Of a DNA stretch of 64,000 nucleotides, positions 15,110 to 23,402 are shown in pieces. The notes beneath the pieces were generated by a model, which was not told the DNA's origin, ran no database searches, and saw only the letters and a list, made by a program, of their open reading frames with translations. Both the position numbers and the translations under genes were made by a program. Source of the DNA: Demequina sp. NBRC 110053 (GTDB taxonomy: Bacteria > Actinomycetota > Actinomycetes > Actinomycetales > Demequinaceae); the NCBI RefSeq assembly GCF_002090095.1, contig NZ_BBRJ01000002.1, positions 1,798,817-1,862,816 on the forward strand. The letters are read 5' to 3'. Each line of letters opens with the position of its first letter. The first letter of the stretch is position 1.

Positions 15110-17164
15110 TCACGAGGAGCCGACCACGCAGGACGGCGCAGGTGTCCCGGAGCTGGGGTACGCGACTGCCAGCGCGTTCGCGATGCGCGCGCCACGCTCC
15201 ACGTAGCCCGCGGTCGTGTAGTGGATGCGGTCCGACCCGAACCACGCGTCCTGCACCTCCGCGCGCCAGTCGTAGACACGGAGATTCGGGTAGCGGTCGC
15301 AGGCGTCGCGCAGGGCGTCGTTCATCTCGATCATGCCCGAGTCCTGGTACGGCCCTGCGTCCCGCAGCGTCTTGACGGTGGGCCACATCACCGGGTCGTC
15401 GCCCACCTTCTCCATGATCAGGTCGATGCGCTCGGGCAGGGGGTAGGCGCCCCCGACGGCCTGGTTCGCGACCTCGTTGATGCCCATCGCGATGACCCAG
15501 CAGCCCTCATACCCGGCATCGACACGCTGCTGCACGGCCTCCTGAGCGTTGGGCTGCCCCTTCCACCTCTCGACGATGGAGCGCGCACCGAGCACGTCGG
15601 TGTCGACGTCCTGGACGCCCACGCGGTGGTACTGGGCTGGGATCTGGTCCTCCTCCGGCGTGCCCTCGCCCACGAGCCCGAGGGAGGTGGAGTCGCCGAC
15701 GTGGACCACGGAGGTGCACGAGGTCAAGCCGTCGGGCGCGGCGGTGGGCTCGGGAGTGGGCTCCGCAGAAGGTCCCGGGTCGGGCTCTGCGGTGGCTCCG
15801 GGCGTCGGCGACGGTGCGGAAGTGGGCGTCGGCGCGCTCGACGTCGACGTCACCGACGTGGCCTCGGTGAGCGGCAGATCGGCGGCGCGACCGGGGTGGG
15901 GAACGAGCGCCACCGCGAGCACGCCGATCGCGAGGCCGAAGGCTCCGGTCACCACCACGGCGCGTCCGCGCTCAGCGGAGGCGACGTCGCCCTCGCTGCG
16001 GTGGTGCGCGGTGCTGATGCCGCGCGTGCGGGGACGGGTCGCCGCACGCGAGAATGCGCCCGTCAGTCCGTAGCGGCGGATCGGGTCCTCGAGCCAGCGC
16101 CAGCTGCCTTCCGCGATCGCGATGGTGATGGCCAGCGCGACCAGCAGGCGCAGCCACGCACGACCGCCGAACAGGTCGATAGGCAGGATCACGAGGATGG
16201 GCAGGTGCCACAGGTAGATCCCATAGGAGCGCTCGCCGAGCCACCGCAGCGGCTCCCAGCCCAGCAGGGTCCCCAGCCAGGAGCGAGCGTACGACGCGGC
16301 CGCGACGACGGCCACGGACGCGAACGACAGCGCGAGCAGCCCCCACGAGTACAGGCTCAAGTCGTACTCGTCGACGGTCACCATCAGCCACACGATGGCG
16401 GCCAGGCCGAGGGCGCCCGCGATCTCAAGGAGCCATGGCGCGCGTTCGCGCCGGGGTGCGCTCATGAGCGTGCCGTCGCCGCCCGCGCGCGCCCGCATGG
16501 CGATCGCGACCATCGCGCCGATGAGCAAACCGCCCGCGCGAGTGTCCGTGCCCTCGTAGGCGCGGGTGTTGTCGAAGCCAGGCTCGGCGATCGCCCACAG
16601 CAGGACGAAGGAGCCGACGGCCAGGGCAGCCGTCGCGGCAGCGGTGCGGCGGTAGCCGCCCTTGAACAGCGTGAGCAGCCCCAGCAGGATCAGCGGCCAT
16701 ACGATGTAGAACTGCTCCTCGACGGCCAGTGACCACAGGTGGTCGAAGGGGGTCGGGTCAGAGAAGCGGTCGAAGTAGCTCTGGTCCGAGGTGATCGTGT
16801 CCCAGTTGGACATGTACAGCAGTCCAGCGATGGCCTCGTGGATGGCGGCGTGGAGGTGCTCCGGCCGCGTCAGCGCCGTCGCGATCACCACGACCACGAG
16901 CATGACGACGAGAGCCGGCAGAAGCCGGCGCGCGCGTCTCAGCCAGAAGTGCGCGAGGCCAAGGTTGCCGCGCCGCTCCCATGAGGACAGCAGGATCGAG
17001 GTGATGAGGAAGCCGCTGAGCGTGAAGAACACGCCCACGCCCATGAGCCCGCCTGGCATCCAGGTCATGCCGACGTGGAAGGCGATCACGCCGAGCACTG
17101 CGATGGCACGAATGCCGTCCAGACCTGGACGGTAGGCGGAGCTGTCTCCTACGGGGCGAGGCAT
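15110..17164 (-). CDS. OatA-like membrane acyltransferase with extracellular SGNH domain (copy 1)
   Basis: A 684-aa fusion protein that should move acyl (acetyl) groups across the membrane and onto an extracellular glycan such as peptidoglycan or a wall polysaccharide. Residues 1-380 form the acyltransferase-3 domain of about ten helices, opening with YRPGLDGIRAIAVLGVIAFHVG and containing GVFFTLSGFLI and LWSLAVEEQFYIVWPL. A Pro/Thr/Ser-rich linker follows an eleventh helix. The SGNH esterase domain has block I HVGDSTSLG near residue 490, block III AMGINE and block V SDRIHYT near residue 650, so Ser, Asp and His are all present. It is paralogous to the gene immediately upstream. Confidence 0.92.
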   Translation of the reverse strand: MPRPVGDSSAYRPGLDGIRAIAVLGVIAFHVGMTWMPGGLMGVGVFFTLSGFLITSILLSSWERRGNLGLAHFWLRRARRLLPALVVMLVVVVIATALTRPEHLHAAIHEAIAGLLYMSNWDTITSDQSYFDRFSDPTPFDHLWSLAVEEQFYIVWPLILLGLLTLFKGGYRRTAAATAALAVGSFVLLWAIAEPGFDNTRAYEGTDTRAGGLLIGAMVAIAMRARAGGDGTLMSAPRRERAPWLLEIAGALGLAAIVWLMVTVDEYDLSLYSWGLLALSFASVAVVAAASYARSWLGTLLGWEPLRWLGERSYGIYLWHLPILVILPIDLFGGRAWLRLLVALAITIAIAEGSWRWLEDPIRRYGLTGAFSRAATRPRTRGISTAHHRSEGDVASAERGRAVVVTGAFGLAIGVLAVALVPHPGRAADLPLTEATSVTSTSSAPTPTSAPSPTPGATAEPDPGPSAEPTPEPTAAPDGLTSCTSVVHVGDSTSLGLVGEGTPEEDQIPAQYHRVGVQDVDTDVLGARSIVERWKGQPNAQEAVQQRVDAGYEGCWVIAMGINEVANQAVGGAYPLPERIDLIMEKVGDDPVMWPTVKTLRDAGPYQDSGMIEMNDALRDACDRYPNLRVYDWRAEVQDAWFGSDRIHYTTAGYVERGARIANALAVAYPSSGTPAPSCVVGSS
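15168..15228. repeat. 61-bp block identical to 17309-17369 (copy 1)
   Basis: This stretch inside the SGNH domain codes for the block V region, from IHYTTAGYVERGARIANALA. It is identical base for base to 17309-17369 in the tandem paralogue, although flanking codons differ. This points to gene conversion or selection after a tandem duplication. Confidence 0.9.
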
Positions 17165-17250
17165 GGAACCTCCGTGGTGAGGCGGGACGGTGTCGTCGCC
17201 TCATTGTGGCGACAGAAGACACGCATCGGCACCGCGCCGCGCCGCGCGCG

Positions 17251-19272
17251 TCAGCCGGAACCGACCGTGCAGCCTGCCGCGGGACCGGCTCCCTTGGGGA
17301 ACGCGACGGCCAGCGCGTTCGCGATGCGCGCGCCACGCTCCACGTAGCCCGCGGTCGTGTAGTGGATGCCGTCCGACTGGAACCAGTCTTTGCTCACCTC
17401 GGAACGCCAGTCGTAGATCCGTAGCGACGGGCGTGCCTCGCACGCCTGCGCGAGCGCGGCGTTGAACTCCTTCATCCCCGCATCGGCATAGGCGCCGGCG
17501 TCGAGGGTGGTCACCGCGTTGACCCACAGGACGGGGTCATCGCCCGTCAGCGACAGGATGCGTTGGATGCGCTCGCCGACGGGATGCGCGCCGCCGACCG
17601 CCTGGTTGGCGGCCTCATTGATGCCCATCGCAATGACCCAGCAGCCCTCGAAGCCCGCCCTGACCCGTTCCCGGACGGCATCCTCGGCATTCGGCTCGCC
17701 CTTGAAGCGCTCGACGATCGAGCGGGCCCCACGCACGTCCGTGTCGACCGAGCCGACTCCCACACGCGCGTACTGCGCGGCGATCTGCTTGTCGTGCGGC
17801 GTTCCCTCGCCCACGAGTCCGAGGGATGTCGAGTCGCCGACATGGACCACCGACGCGCAGCTCGTGCGCGGCCCCGAGAACGTCACCTCGACGCGCGCGG
17901 CATCGTCGCGCGGCTGGGCGCTCGGCGCCGCCGCGACCGGCGGCAGCACGGGCGGGGCGGTGGCCGCTGCGGGCGTCGGCTCGATGACGTGGGGAGCGGC
18001 CGATGCGGTGGTCACCGCTCGCTCGACGCGCACGGTCAGTGCCACCGCGGCACCCGTGGAAGCGACCACGACGGTCGCGGCGATCGCGGTCGACGCGAGC
18101 ACGCGGCGGGCCAGCGTCGCCTCGGGCGCGACCCGCGCTCCGGCGGACTCGCCCCAAGCACGCAGGCGCCGTGCGACGGCGGCGAGCCACCACCGCAGTC
18201 CGCGCACGCGTATCGGGTCCTCGAGCCATCGCCAGCTCGCCCATGCCAGGACCAGGGTGAGCGGCACAGCCACGGCGGCCGTCCACGCGCCGAGCGCGGC
18301 GGGCAGGAACGCGATGACGGGCATGTGCCAGAGGTAGATGCCGTACGAGCGCTCGCCCAGCCAGCGCATCGGCGTGGCAGAGAGCAGCCAGCCCACGGCG
18401 CCGCGACGGTAGGACGCCGCGGCGACCACCACGGCCGTCGCGAGCGACAGGGCCGCGAGCCCGCCGCCATACAGCGACATCGCATAGGCGTCGGTGGTCG
18501 CGAACTTCCACACCACGACGCCGAGCGAGACGAGTCCCAGGGCGTCGAGCCACCACGGCGCGCGCTCTCGCACCGGAGCGTCGCTCTCGGATCGGGAGGC
18601 GGCCATCGCGACCGCGAGCGCGGCCCCCACCAGCAGCCCGCCCGCGCGGGTGTCCGTGCCCTGGTAGACGCGCGTGTGGTCGAAGCCTGGCTCGGCGAGC
18701 AGCCACATCGCGAGGAACGACGCCGCGGCGAGGCCCATCGTCGCACCCGCCACCCGCCACAGGCGCCGTCGCGTGAGGGCGATGAGGCCGAGCAGGAGGA
18801 GCGGCCACAGCAGGTAGAACTGCTCCTCGATCGCGAGCGACCACAGGTGGTCGAGGGGGCCGGGGCCGGAGAAGCGATCGAAGTAGGACTCGCCCGCCGC
18901 GATGGTGGTCCAGTTCGACACGTAGAGCAGTCCGGCGACCGCCTCCCGCAGACGGGTCATGCCGTCCGCGGGCGCGACGATCGCCGTCACGCCGAGCGTG
19001 ACGGCGACGACCGCCACGAGAGCTGGGACGAGGCGTCGCGCGCGGCGCAGCCAGAAAGAGCCGAGGTCGACGGCGCCGCGCTCGCGCCACGCGCGCACCA
19101 GGATCGAGGTGATGAGGAAACCGCTGAGCGTGAAGAACACTCCCACGCCCATGAGACCTCCTGGAGCCCACGGGGCGCCCAGGTGGTACGCTACGACGCC
19201 GGCGACGGCGAGCGCTCTGAGCCCGTCGAGGCCGGCGCGATAGGTGGCTTGCGAGCCCACCGGTCGCGGCAT
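17251..19272 (-). CDS. OatA-like membrane acyltransferase with extracellular SGNH domain (copy 2)
   Basis: A 673-aa paralogue of the next gene downstream, with the same order: acyltransferase-3 membrane domain (TYRAGLDGLRALAVAGVVAYH, GVFFTLSGFLITSILV, LWSLAIEEQFYLLWPL), a Pro/Ala-rich linker, and an SGNH domain with HVGDSTSLG, AMGINEAAN and SDGIHYT. The start at 19272 (MPRPVGSQATY) aligns with MPRPVGDSSAY of copy 1; the open frame extends about 300 nt further without any likeness to the family. The two copies probably modify different acceptors or work in tandem, but nothing in the sequence separates their roles. A gap of 86 nt lies between the copies. Confidence 0.92.
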   Translation of the reverse strand: MPRPVGSQATYRAGLDGLRALAVAGVVAYHLGAPWAPGGLMGVGVFFTLSGFLITSILVRAWRERGAVDLGSFWLRRARRLVPALVAVVAVTLGVTAIVAPADGMTRLREAVAGLLYVSNWTTIAAGESYFDRFSGPGPLDHLWSLAIEEQFYLLWPLLLLGLIALTRRRLWRVAGATMGLAAASFLAMWLLAEPGFDHTRVYQGTDTRAGGLLVGAALAVAMAASRSESDAPVRERAPWWLDALGLVSLGVVVWKFATTDAYAMSLYGGGLAALSLATAVVVAAASYRRGAVGWLLSATPMRWLGERSYGIYLWHMPVIAFLPAALGAWTAAVAVPLTLVLAWASWRWLEDPIRVRGLRWWLAAVARRLRAWGESAGARVAPEATLARRVLASTAIAATVVVASTGAAVALTVRVERAVTTASAAPHVIEPTPAAATAPPVLPPVAAAPSAQPRDDAARVEVTFSGPRTSCASVVHVGDSTSLGLVGEGTPHDKQIAAQYARVGVGSVDTDVRGARSIVERFKGEPNAEDAVRERVRAGFEGCWVIAMGINEAANQAVGGAHPVGERIQRILSLTGDDPVLWVNAVTTLDAGAYADAGMKEFNAALAQACEARPSLRIYDWRSEVSKDWFQSDGIHYTTAGYVERGARIANALAVAFPKGAGPAAGCTVGSG
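17309..17369. repeat. 61-bp block identical to 15168-15228 (copy 2)
   Basis: This is the partner of the block at 15168-15228, in direct orientation and 2141 bp away. Recombination between the two would delete one acyltransferase gene and leave an intact hybrid. Confidence 0.9.
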
Positions 19273-19468
19273 GCGGTGTTCCTTCTCGTGCGAGCGCCCG
19301 GACAGGGCGCGGGCACAAGTATCGCCGCTCGGAGGCCGCGAGCGTGACGCGCCGCGCGTGCGCGCGCGGAATGTCACACGGGCCGGCCGGGGCTGCGCGC
19401 GTCCTGCTCGCGATGGCGCGCAGTCCGGTTCGACGAGGGGGTGGCCGGCGCCGCCGTCGATGTGCCTG

Positions 19469-20560
19469 CTAGGGGCGCGCAGCGAAGGTGCCGCGCGCGT
19501 ATTGGAACGGCCAGTAGTCGATCTCGTGGCCGAGCTCGTGGGCGGCGCGGAGCGCGAAGTGCGGGTCACGGAGGAACTCCCGGCCGGCCATCACGGCGTC
19601 CGCCTGGCCGGAGGCGACGATGTGCTCGGCCAGGTGCGGCTCGGTGACGAGCCCGACGGCGCACGTGGGGATCTCCGCCTGCTCTCGCACGGTGGCCGCG
19701 AAGGGCACCTGGTAGCCGGGACCGACCGGGATCGCGGCGTCCGCAACGTTGCCGCCGGTGGAGACGTCGACGAGGTCAGCGCCAGCCGCCTTCGCCCAGC
19801 CGGAGACCTCGACGGTCTGCTCGAGGGTCCAGCCCTCGGGCTCCTTCCAGTCGGTCGCTGACAGCCTCACGAAGACCGGCACGTCAGCGCCCGCCGCGCT
19901 GCGCACCTCGCGGATCACCTCAAGCAGCAGCCGCGCGCGGCCTGCGAGGTCGCCGCCGTAGTCGTCCGTGCGATCGTTGCTGAGCGGGGAGAGGAACTCG
20001 TGTATGAGGTAGCCGTGCGCGCCGTGGACCTCGAGCATCTCGAAGCCGGCGTCGACCGCCCGACGAGCGGCCGCGCCGAAGGCGGCAACGGCATCGGCTA
20101 TCTGCTGCTGGCTCATCGCCACCGGCGCCGCCAGGCCAGGAAAGCCCAGCGTCGACGGTCCCAGCGGATCCCAGCCGCCCTCGTGGCGGGCGACGGCGCC
20201 GCGGCCCTCGAGGCCGCGATGAGTCGACGCCTTCCGGCCCGCGTGGGCGAGCTGGATGCCGGGCACCGAGCCCTGGCCGCGAATGAATGCTGCGATGCGG
20301 CTCCAGGCGTCGCGCTGGTCATCGTTCCAGATGCCGGTGTCCCACGGGCTGATGCGGCCCTCGGGGAGCACGGCGGTCGCCTCGGTCATCACGAGCCCGG
20401 CCCCGCCCCGCGCCATGCCGCCCAGGTTGACCAGGTGCCAGTCGGTGGGCACGCCGTCCTTGTCCTCGACGGAGTACTGGCACATGGGGGCGACCCACAG
20501 GCGGTTGCGGAAGGTGGTGGCGCGCACGCTCAGCGGCTGGAAGAGGGCGGGGGTGGTCAT
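19469..20560 (-). CDS. NADH:flavin oxidoreductase, YqjM-type old yellow enzyme
   Basis: A 363-aa FMN-dependent ene-reductase that reduces activated C=C bonds using NAD(P)H. PMCQYS near the N-terminus holds Cys27, the redox-tuning cysteine of the YqjM class. VHGAHGYLIHEFLSPLSN has the substrate-binding His pair, followed by RTDDYGG. The C-terminal phosphate-binding region reads ADAVMAGREFLRDPHFALRAA. The ATG at 20560 starts the conserved domain. It lies 49 bp downstream of the TetR gene on the same strand, so the two are probably co-transcribed and controlled by the operators at 21339-21390. Confidence 0.95.
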   Translation of the reverse strand: MTTPALFQPLSVRATTFRNRLWVAPMCQYSVEDKDGVPTDWHLVNLGGMARGGAGLVMTEATAVLPEGRISPWDTGIWNDDQRDAWSRIAAFIRGQGSVPGIQLAHAGRKASTHRGLEGRGAVARHEGGWDPLGPSTLGFPGLAAPVAMSQQQIADAVAAFGAAARRAVDAGFEMLEVHGAHGYLIHEFLSPLSNDRTDDYGGDLAGRARLLLEVIREVRSAAGADVPVFVRLSATDWKEPEGWTLEQTVEVSGWAKAAGADLVDVSTGGNVADAAIPVGPGYQVPFAATVREQAEIPTCAVGLVTEPHLAEHIVASGQADAVMAGREFLRDPHFALRAAHELGHEIDYWPFQYARGTFAARP

Positions 20561-20609
20561 GGCAGGCGAACGTACCCGATGCACCCCGGATTCCCGCAGG
20601 TGGTCCACG

Positions 20610-21299
20610 TCACGGGGGCGACGTCCCGGCCGTCCAGCCTGCGCGGTGGAGGCGCTCGGCGCCATCGAGCAGCAGGTCAACGGCGAATGCGAACTCTGCC
20701 GCGTCGTCGCAGCCCGGGCCGACGGTGGTGCCGTCGTCGTGCCGGGCCGAGGCGGCGGACTCGAGGACGCCCGGCCAGCGCTCGGCCATGAGCGCTAGCG
20801 TCTCAGGGTCCGGGCCCGCTGCGGGCGGCGAAGGGGAGGCGAACACCTCCTGGCTGAAGCCCCACAGGCGCGAGCCGAGCGTGTGCATCATGTGGTGGGT
20901 GAGGTCCACCGACACGCCTCCATCGCGCAGCACCCGAATCATCCGTTCCATGTGGTCGAGCACCGCCGGGCTCGGGAGGGTGCGCGTCTCGAGGGCTCTC
21001 CACGCCCACGGGTGGGCGAGCATGACCGCGCGCGCCTGCAGGATCAGGGCGCGAGCGCGCTCCGGCCACGGACCCGCTGCCGGGGGCGGCCCGATCTCGG
21101 CGACGACGGCGTCGACCATCGCGTCGAGCAGCTCGTCCTTCCCGCGGACGTGCTTGTACAGCGCCATCGGGACCACGCCGAGGCGGTCCGCCAGCGCGCG
21201 CATGCTGAGGGCCTCGAGTCCGTCGTCGTCAGCCGCCTGCAGAGCCTCGCGCAGCACGCGTTCGCGGCTGAGGGGGGCTCGTCGTGCGTGATCCGCCAT
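20610..21299 (-). CDS. TetR family transcriptional regulator
   Basis: A 229-aa repressor. The N-terminal TetR domain (residues 10-55) reads LSRERVLREALQAADDDGLEALSMRALADRLGVVPMALYKHVRGKDELLDAMVD, with the helix-turn-helix at ALADRLGVVPMALYKHV. The C-terminal TetR_C region has WAWRALETRTLPSPAVL. It sits between an old yellow enzyme gene (same strand) and a divergent DUF4386 membrane protein gene; two long inverted repeats in the intergenic region are the probable operators. The ligand is unknown, possibly an electrophile handled by the oxidoreductase. Confidence 0.94.
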   Translation of the reverse strand: MADHARRAPLSRERVLREALQAADDDGLEALSMRALADRLGVVPMALYKHVRGKDELLDAMVDAVVAEIGPPPAAGPWPERARALILQARAVMLAHPWAWRALETRTLPSPAVLDHMERMIRVLRDGGVSVDLTHHMMHTLGSRLWGFSQEVFASPSPPAAGPDPETLALMAERWPGVLESAASARHDDGTTVGPGCDDAAEFAFAVDLLLDGAERLHRAGWTAGTSPP

Positions 21300-21333
21300 G
21301 TCCTTCCGCCCCCTCTGTTCATTGCACGTCCGC

Positions 21334-21390
21334 TTGACGGTGTACGCCCTACACCTTACGCTTCAGTCGTCGAGGTGTACGCCGTACACC
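21334..21390. promoter_or_regulatory. Divergent promoter with two TetR operators
   Basis: Operator 1 (21339-21355, GGTGTACGCCCTACACC) has 6-bp arms. Operator 2 (21374-21390, GGTGTACGCCGTACACC) has perfect 7-bp arms. Their centres are 35 bp apart. A plus-strand promoter TTGACG-N17-TACGCT (21334-21362) has operator 1 exactly in its spacer and operator 2 just downstream. Repression of the DUF4386 gene and of tetR itself by the adjacent TetR protein is the obvious reading. Confidence 0.82.
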
Positions 21391-21413
21391 ATGCCGAGTC
21401 TCGAGGAGCCTTC

Positions 21414-22112
21414 ATGACCACCGACCGTCGCCTCAGCGTCCTCGCGGGCGCGAGCTACCTGCTGACCCACTTCACCTCCGTGGGTGCCGTCGTCCTGTAC
21501 GGGCCGATGCTGACCGTCCCTGGGTGGGCCGCCCAGGCTGGCTCCGGCCCCCTTCAGCTGCTCGGCGCCCTGCTCGACGTGGTGCTCGCCGTCGGCATCG
21601 TCGGCACCGCCGTGTTCCTGCTGCCGCTTGTGCGACGCCGCACGCTCGTCGGAGCCGCGGGCTATCTCAGCCTGCGGGGCGTGGAGGCGGCGGTGGTGCT
21701 CATGGGTGCCGCCGCGGTGATGGCCGCCGTGTCGATGCGCGCGGCCGGCGCGGACCCCGCGGGAGCCGGGGCCATGGTCGCGCTCTACGACATGGCGTTC
21801 CTGGTGGGTCCCGGCTTGATCGTGCCCGTGCACACGGTGCTGCTGGCGACCGTGCTGTGGCGCTACCGGCTCACGCCGCGCCTGATTCCCCTGCTGGGGT
21901 TCGTGGGCGGCCCGCTGGTGCTGGCGTCGAACCTGACGGTGCTGTTCGGGGTGCAGGACCAGGTCTCCGCGCTCGTGGCGCTCGCGGCGGTGCCGGTCTT
22001 CGCGTGGGAGATCTCCCTGGCGTCCTTCCTCATCGCGCGAGGCCTGCGCGGCGACGTGGCCGCGCGCGGTGATGGGGCGAATGTGAGTGCTCTCGCGGCG
22101 CGAACCACGTGA
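21414..22112 (+). CDS. DUF4386-like membrane protein
   Basis: A 232-aa protein with about six hydrophobic helices. The start at 21414 follows GAGGAGCC by 5 nt and opens TTDRRLSVLAGASYLLTHFTSVG, the usual start of DUF4386 proteins. The final helix pair ends in a short hydrophilic tail. The function is unknown. It is transcribed from the TetR-controlled promoter, so it should respond to the same signal as the old yellow enzyme gene. Confidence 0.84.
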   Translation: MTTDRRLSVLAGASYLLTHFTSVGAVVLYGPMLTVPGWAAQAGSGPLQLLGALLDVVLAVGIVGTAVFLLPLVRRRTLVGAAGYLSLRGVEAAVVLMGAAAVMAAVSMRAAGADPAGAGAMVALYDMAFLVGPGLIVPVHTVLLATVLWRYRLTPRLIPLLGFVGGPLVLASNLTVLFGVQDQVSALVALAAVPVFAWEISLASFLIARGLRGDVAARGDGANVSALAARTT

Positions 22113-22195
22113 GGATGCGACCGCGTGATTCCGCGCGGTTGAAGGTTCACATCCGTTATGGAAACGTGATGCACGAGGCTTGCGCGCCCCCCAAA

Positions 22196-22210
22196 TGTGA
22201 GCGCTAATAT
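22196..22210 (+). promoter_or_regulatory. LacI-type operator overlapping a -10 box
   Basis: TGTGAGCGCTAATA (22196-22209) is a near-palindrome centred on AGCGCT, the core of LacI/GalR operators in actinobacteria. It overlaps TAATAT (22205-22210), a strong -10 candidate; TTGCGC at 22180-22185 is a weaker -35 at a long 19-bp spacing. The site lies 85 bp before the sugar-binding protein gene of an operon that ends in a LacI gene, so autoregulation is likely. Confidence 0.7.
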
Positions 22211-22294
22211 GACGAACGCGGGCCGCAGCGCGGCTCCGAGGGAAACCCAAGCACCCGGCAGAGGCGCCGGGGCAGAACGAGGAGGTTCTGAAGC

Positions 22295-23293
22295 ATGAAG
22301 AAGAGTTTTCTTTCCACGATCGCGTTCGCCGGAGCGGCCGCCTTCGCACTGACGGCGTGCTCGTCCGACTCGGGAGAGACCGCCGAGGGCTCGGAGGACC
22401 CGGGCAGTGCAGGCGACGAGCTGATTACGGTGGGCTTTGCCCAGACCGGCTCTGAGTCGGGCTGGCGCAGCGCGAACACCGAGTCCATGCAGACTGCGTT
22501 CTCCGAGGAGAACGGATTCGAGCTGATCTTCAACGCGGCCGACAACGACCCGGCCGCGCAGATCAGCGCGGTGCGCAACTTCATCAACCAGGGTGTCGAC
22601 GCCATCGTGCTGGCGCCCATCGTCGAGGACGGTTGGGATGATGTCCTGCAGGAGGCCGCGGACGCGGACATCCCTGTGATCCTCGAGGACCGCACCGTCT
22701 CCGCTTCGGAGGACCTCTACGAGGCCTGGGTGGGACTGGACTTCTACAAGGAAGGCGTGATGGCAGGCGAGTGGGCGGCCGAGCAGTTCGGCGACACGCC
22801 CACCAGGATGGTCGTCCTGGAGGGCACCACTGGCTCGGCTCCCGCGAACGACCGAGCCGCCGGCTTCAACGAGGCTATCGCCGGCACCGCGATCGAGACC
22901 ATCGATTCGCAGACCGGTGACTTCACTCGCGACGGCGGCAAGGCGGTCATGGAGGGTTACATCGCCAACTACGGGATCGACAACATCGATCTTCTCTACG
23001 CGCACAACGACGACATGGGCCTAGGCGCCATCGAGGCGATCGAGGCCGCGGGCGGCGTCCCCGGCGAGGACATCACGATCATCACGATCGACGCTGTCAA
23101 GGATGGCATGCAGGCGCTCGTCGACGGCAAGATCAACTTCATCGTCGAGTGCAACCCACTGCTGGGCGACCTCGCTGCGCAGCTCGTCAAGGACGTGCTC
23201 GCTGGCGAGGAGGTCGAGAAGACGGTTTACGTCGAGGACCAGACCTTCACCCAGGAGCAGGCTGCGGAGGTCATCGACTCCCGCCTCTACTGA
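22295..23293 (+). CDS. ytfQ: Sugar-binding lipoprotein, YtfQ-like
   Basis: A 332-aa periplasmic-binding-protein-like lipoprotein (lipobox FALTAC) of the ribose/galactose type-1 fold. Conserved stretches are TVGFAQTGSESGWRSANTES, NAADNDPAAQISAVRNFINQ, DAIVLAPIVEDGWDDVL, DGGKAVMEGYIANYG and LYAHNDDMGLGAIEAIEAAG. These fit YtfQ, which binds galactofuranose in E. coli; the ligand here is inferred only by likeness. GAGGTTCTGAAGC precedes the ATG. It is the first gene of a transporter operon in the ytfQRT-yjfF order, followed by a hairpin that may hold down expression of the membrane genes relative to the binding protein. Confidence 0.9.
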   Translation: MKKSFLSTIAFAGAAAFALTACSSDSGETAEGSEDPGSAGDELITVGFAQTGSESGWRSANTESMQTAFSEENGFELIFNAADNDPAAQISAVRNFINQGVDAIVLAPIVEDGWDDVLQEAADADIPVILEDRTVSASEDLYEAWVGLDFYKEGVMAGEWAAEQFGDTPTRMVVLEGTTGSAPANDRAAGFNEAIAGTAIETIDSQTGDFTRDGGKAVMEGYIANYGIDNIDLLYAHNDDMGLGAIEAIEAAGGVPGEDITIITIDAVKDGMQALVDGKINFIVECNPLLGDLAAQLVKDVLAGEEVEKTVYVEDQTFTQEQAAEVIDSRLY

Positions 23294-23331
23294 GTCCGGG
23301 CACTAGCCTGGCACTCAGCGGATCACCCGTT

Positions 23332-23367
23332 CGCCGAGGGTGCGGTCTCGCGATCGCGCCCTCGGCG
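23332..23367 (+). terminator. Intercistronic hairpin (attenuator) after the binding-protein gene
   Basis: A 9-bp perfect stem (CGCCGAGGG / CCCTCGGCG) with an 18-nt loop sits in the 109-nt gap between ytfQ-like and ytfR-like genes. Such hairpins commonly give the binding protein a higher transcript level. Confidence 0.55.
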
Positions 23368-23402
23368 GACGGTCCACCTCGAACCGAAAGACGGCTCCAC
23401 GA

